This document shows, in pieces, positions 6,650-9,179 of a stretch of 9,179 nt of DNA; the first letter of the stretch is position 1; every line of letters starts with the position of its first letter. The DNA lies in NCBI GenBank assembly GCA_023416275.1, contig JAEZIB010000173.1, positions 1 to 9,179 on the forward strand. Reading direction: 5' to 3'. Source of the stretch: Bacillota bacterium (lineage in GTDB: Bacteria; Bacillota; Clostridia; Acetivibrionales; DSM-1351). The position numbers were made by a program, and so were the translations under genes. The notes beneath the pieces were generated by a model. The model was not told the DNA's origin, did not search any database, and was given only the letters and a program-made list of their open reading frames with translations.

Positions 6650-8131
6650 ATGTTCAATATTCCAGAAGTAAAAGTAGCTATTGTAGCAGTAAGTAGGGAT
6701 TGTTTCCCGGTTAAACTCAGTGAGCAAAGAAGAACTTCACTAGTAGCAGCATGTAAGGCTAAGGGTATAGACGTAGCAGAAGTTTCAACTGTAGTTGAAA
6801 ATGAAAAAGATGTACTTAAAGCATTGGAGGAATTAAAATCACTTAATGCAAATGCACTTGTAGTTTATCTGGGAAACTTCGGACCAGAAGGACCTGAAAC
6901 GATGCTAGCACAGAAATTTGATGGTCCTGCAATGTATATTGCTGCTGCTGAAGAATCAGAAGGTAATTTAATAGGTGGACGTGGTGATGCTTATTGCGGA
7001 ATGCTTAATGCATCTTATAATCTGGCATTGAGAAAGCTTAATCCATATATACCTGAATATCCAGTTGGTACAGCAGATGAGCTGGCTGACATGATTGGAG
7101 ATTTTAAAAATATTGCACGTGCAATGATTGGAATAAAAAAACTGAAAGTGTTTAGCTTTGGTCCAAGACCTCAGGATTTCCTTGCTTGTAATGCACCTAT
7201 AAGCCCACTTTATGACCTTGGTATTGAAATAATGGAAAATTCAGAGTTAGATTTATTTGAAGCCTATAACAAGCACAAAGATGATCCAAGAATTCCAGAA
7301 ATAGTTAAAGAAATGGAAGAGGAATTAGGTAAAGGAAATTGCTACCCTTCATTGCTTACGAAACTTGCACAGTACGAGCTTACTCTTAAGGACTGGGCAG
7401 AGCAGAATAAGGGTGCATCAGAATATTATATTTTTGCGAATAAGTGTTGGCCTGCATTCCAGACACAGTTTGGATTTGTACCATGCTATGTAAATTCACG
7501 CTTGACAAATGCTGGTATACCAGTAGCTTGCGAGACTGATATTTATGGTGCAGTTAGTGAATATATTATTACCTGTGTAACAGAAATGCCTGCTACGTTG
7601 CTTGACATTAACAACTCAGTACCTCGTGATATGTATGAAAATAATAAGGCTAGATTTTCAAATTATAAATTAAATGACTTATTTATGGGCTTCCACTGTG
7701 GAAATACACCTTCTTCCTGTATGAAAAACTATTCAATGAAATATCAGATGATTATGCATCGTTTACTGGAACCTGATAAAGAACCTGATATTTCTAGAGG
7801 TACATTGGAAGGAAGCATACGTCCAGGAGATATTACATTCTTCCGACTACAGTCAACTGCTGATTGCCAGCTTAAGAGTTATGTAGCAGAAGGTGAGATT
7901 ATTGATGTAGACCCTAAATCCTTTGGCGGTATTGGAATATTTGCTATCAGTGAAATGGGCAGATTCTACAGGCATGTACTTATTGCAAAGAGGTATCCAC
8001 ACCATGGTGGTGTTGCGTTCAAGCACGCAGGAAAAACGTTATTTGCTGTAATGAAAATGTTAGGTATATCAGATGTTGCATTTAATCAACCTGCATCAAT
8101 GATGTATAAGGATGAAAACCCGTTTAAATAA
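6650..8131 (+). CDS. L-fucose/L-arabinose isomerase family protein
   Basis: This 493-residue protein is a soluble aldose-ketose isomerase of the FucI/AraA family, expected to use a divalent metal, usually Mn2+. The N-terminal domain begins KVAIVAVSRDCFP; NAPISPLYDLGIEIMENSEL lies at about 181-200. The active-site half holds CETD (Glu295) and LLDINN (Asp319). Their 24-residue spacing matches the metal-binding Glu337 and Asp361 of Escherichia coli FucI. A candidate third ligand is in YPHHGG (His451/His452), and His349 in GFHCGN is also conserved-looking. It is about 100 residues shorter than classical FucI. ATG 6650 follows AGGAGGG after three bases. It sits downstream of a sugar importer, so it may act on the imported sugar, but no kinase or aldolase is in view. 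Fucose, arabinose or other aldoses, including sulfoquinovose for which related isomerases are known, are all possible. Confidence 0.88.
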   Translation: MFNIPEVKVAIVAVSRDCFPVKLSEQRRTSLVAACKAKGIDVAEVSTVVENEKDVLKALEELKSLNANALVVYLGNFGPEGPETMLAQKFDGPAMYIAAAEESEGNLIGGRGDAYCGMLNASYNLALRKLNPYIPEYPVGTADELADMIGDFKNIARAMIGIKKLKVFSFGPRPQDFLACNAPISPLYDLGIEIMENSELDLFEAYNKHKDDPRIPEIVKEMEEELGKGNCYPSLLTKLAQYELTLKDWAEQNKGASEYYIFANKCWPAFQTQFGFVPCYVNSRLTNAGIPVACETDIYGAVSEYIITCVTEMPATLLDINNSVPRDMYENNKARFSNYKLNDLFMGFHCGNTPSSCMKNYSMKYQMIMHRLLEPDKEPDISRGTLEGSIRPGDITFFRLQSTADCQLKSYVAEGEIIDVDPKSFGGIGIFAISEMGRFYRHVLIAKRYPHHGGVAFKHAGKTLFAVMKMLGISDVAFNQPASMMYKDENPFK

Positions 8132-8147
8132 AGAGTGTATTGCTGAC

Positions 8148-8164
8148 CTCACCAAATTGGTGAG
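8148..8164. repeat. Perfect hairpin after the isomerase gene
   Basis: CTCACCAA, one A, then TTGGTGAG forms a perfect 17-base dyad 16 bases after the isomerase stop codon. There is no T run after it on the + strand, so it looks like a 3' mRNA-stabilising hairpin rather than a terminator. Confidence 0.6.
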
Positions 8165-8176
8165 AGAGAGCTAAAT

Positions 8177-8282
8177 TATAACGAGGCAAGAAAAATGTCC
8201 CCCACGTCTATAAGTGGCGAGTACCGCTTTGGTTTTCGGGCGGTGAGAATATCTCCCGCCTCGTTGAATCTAGGCGTTATAA
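8177..8282 (+). repeat. Structured repeat E1, copy 2 (compact form)
   Basis: This is the second copy of the element at 6223-6451, in the same orientation, without the 125-bp extra domain. The ends pair (TTATAACG at 8176-8183 with CGTTATAA at 8275-8282). AACGAGGC/GCCTCGTT (8180-8187, 8258-8265) forms an inner stem. CCAC/GTGG and GGCGG/CCGCC hairpins remain. One substitution turns the A-T closing pair of the second hairpin into a G-T wobble, which keeps the pairing; two others (in the first hairpin) weaken pairing. It begins 45 bases after the isomerase stop. The CCCCCAC...GTGG and GGCGG...CCGCC hairpins recall the right ends of IS200/IS605-family elements, but no transposase or TnpB gene is nearby, so this is only a possibility. 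Confidence 0.75.
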
Positions 8283-8288
8283 CTAAGT

Positions 8289-8341
8289 GTAAATAAACAG
8301 AGTTCTTTGCATCAGGTGGAGTTTTTTGACTCCATCTGATA
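8289..8341 (+). repeat. Hairpin module E2, copy 2
   Basis: GTAAATAAACAGAGTT is followed by a 12-bp hairpin (8311-8322 with 8329-8340, eleven Watson-Crick pairs and one G-T, loop TTTTTG). It is related to 6565-6612, with the stem core GTGGAG/CTCCATCT kept and loop and flanks changed. It follows E1 copy 2 after only six bases, whereas in the first gap 113 bases separate E1 and E2. It is not followed by Ts, so it is not an ordinary terminator. Confidence 0.5.
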
Positions 8342-8413
8342 GGTAAATTCTCTTAGTACATCCTGGGAATCATAGCAAAAATAACAGCAGAGTCTTTTTT
8401 AATTAGTATAATA

Positions 8414-8470
8414 AACAAAAACAGGCAGATAAGATTAAAACAATAACGTTATCTTGTCTGTTTTTGTTTT
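8414..8470. terminator. Strong bidirectional terminator
   Basis: AACAAAAACAG (8414-8424) pairs with CTGTTTTTGTT (8458-8468). AGATAA (8427-8432) pairs with TTATCT (8449-8454), with a small internal loop. The 3' arm is CTG then TTTTTGTTTT, and the opposite strand is also T-rich. It ends the isomerase transcript and isolates the HIT-family gene. Confidence 0.75.
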
Positions 8471-8669
8471 CAATTCTTTCTCATAATCTACTTGCAACCA
8501 TTTCTTGAAATTTTTGTGTGTTTTATTGTTAGTTATTTAGAGTTATCGTGAAAGGTTGGTTTATATAGAAAAGTATTACAATTTGTTATATAATGTTAAA
8601 GTATAAATAATTGGTAGAAACTTTTACTCGCGGTATGCGTAGAATAGGGTTACTTTGAGGTGGAGTTGT
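8471..8669 (+). other. AT-rich leader region of the HIT-family gene
   Basis: This stretch has no ORF. A consensus -10 box TATAAT is at 8589-8594, but the -35 position (about 8566-8571, TAGAAA) is poor. TATAAA at 8602-8607 is an alternative. GAGGTGG at 8657-8663 is the ribosome-binding site for ATG 8670. Nothing else was recognised. Confidence 0.4.
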
Positions 8670-9179
8670 ATGGAAGCATGTTTTCTTTGTGGGGATGCTA
8701 ATAAAGATTTGGAATCAAGCGGCATAGTCAGATTCTTTGGGGAAGATATGTTACAGAGATGCTTCCTATGGGATAATGACGATATGTTCATAATTCCTGG
8801 TCCTGGGAGTATTATGCCAGGTTATCTTATACTTGCTACAAAAAGTCATTATTTCCGGTTTGCAGAACTTGATAAAAACCAGCTTTTTACTGTGCAGAAA
8901 CTAGTTGACTGCATATCAGATTTGGGGAAAAAACTGGGATTAGAAAACTATATTTTTTTTGAACACGGAGGATGTGATATAGGGAAGGGCGGCTCATGTA
9001 TGAATCATGCCCATCTCCATTTTGCGCCTTGTAAAGATGCTGGAGTAATTGTTGATTCATTAAAAAAGTTCTTTAAAGAAAAGGAACATGAAACCCTATG
9101 TGATATTGCATCGCTGAGAAACGAAGACTCCTATATTTTTATTAAATCAGATAAGGGAATATTCTCCTATGTTACACCC
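8670..9179 (+). CDS. HIT-superfamily protein, 5' part (3' end outside window)
   Basis: The frame runs open from ATG 8670 to the window end (170 codons). The product starts MEACFLCGD, with a Cys4-x-x-Cys7 pair as in many HIT proteins. It has MFIIPGPGSIMPGYLILATKSH at about 39-60, a strand arrangement typical of the fold, and NHAHLHFAP at 112-120. There His113, His115 and His117 form the histidine triad that attacks nucleotide alpha-phosphates. Members of this superfamily are nucleotide hydrolases or transferases. The piece after the triad (about 120-170) goes beyond a minimal HIT domain, so this may be a longer family member; the exact reaction is unknown. AGGTGG at 8658-8663 supports the start. 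A terminator upstream suggests it is an independent transcription unit, unrelated to the sugar operon. Confidence 0.82.
   Translation, partial: MEACFLCGDANKDLESSGIVRFFGEDMLQRCFLWDNDDMFIIPGPGSIMPGYLILATKSHYFRFAELDKNQLFTVQKLVDCISDLGKKLGLENYIFFEHGGCDIGKGGSCMNHAHLHFAPCKDAGVIVDSLKKFFKEKEHETLCDIASLRNEDSYIFIKSDKGIFSYVTP

Noticed and set aside
8311..8340. 12-bp hairpin as intrinsic terminator
   Set aside because: No T run follows on either strand; the true terminator is at 8414-8470.

Overview
The window is AT-rich DNA from a low-GC Gram-positive bacterium, most likely a Clostridia member (Lachnospiraceae or Ruminiclostridium-like). The signs are strong AGGAGG ribosome-binding sites, a YesM/YesN-type two-component pair, a lipoprotein sugar-binding protein and a FucI-family isomerase. 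All genes lie on the + strand. No transposase, tRNA, rRNA or CRISPR array was seen.

Layout: (1) 1-785, 3' part of a YesM-like sensor histidine kinase, already open at base 3 and therefore cut by the window edge. (2) 793-2400, its YesN-like response regulator with a receiver domain and a C-terminal AraC DNA-binding domain. (3) 2401-2508, a short promoter region with an extended -10 box and two TTGAAT half-sites 21 bp apart, a likely target of the regulator. (4) 2509-3840, solute-binding lipoprotein. (5) 3841-4472, a 632-bp gap filled almost entirely by two adjacent, large, branched dyad elements (232 and 335 bp) joined by a short palindrome. (6) 4473-5342 and 5361-6200, two MalF/MalG-type permeases. 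(7) 6201-6649, a gap with a structured repeat, an 18-bp direct repeat and a hairpin module. (8) 6650-8131, an L-fucose/arabinose-isomerase-family protein. (9) 8132-8669, a gap carrying a second copy of the same structured repeat and hairpin module, a strong bidirectional terminator and a weak promoter candidate. (10) 8670-9179, the 5' part of a HIT-family protein that runs off the end.

How it works together (inference): the membrane kinase senses an extracellular carbohydrate, directly or through the binding protein. The phosphorylated regulator then activates the transporter operon from the promoter at about 2457. The binding protein and permeases import a sugar using an ATPase encoded elsewhere, and the isomerase may catalyse an aldose-ketose step in its use. 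The sugar itself cannot be named from the sequence.

The most unusual material is non-coding. It consists of the two large dyad elements between binding protein and permease genes, placed like the stabilising palindromes between malE and malF of Escherichia coli but far larger, and of a duplicated RNA-like module flanking the isomerase gene. In that module the two copies share 80 of 87 aligned columns over their common block, and one copy carries a 125-bp extra domain.
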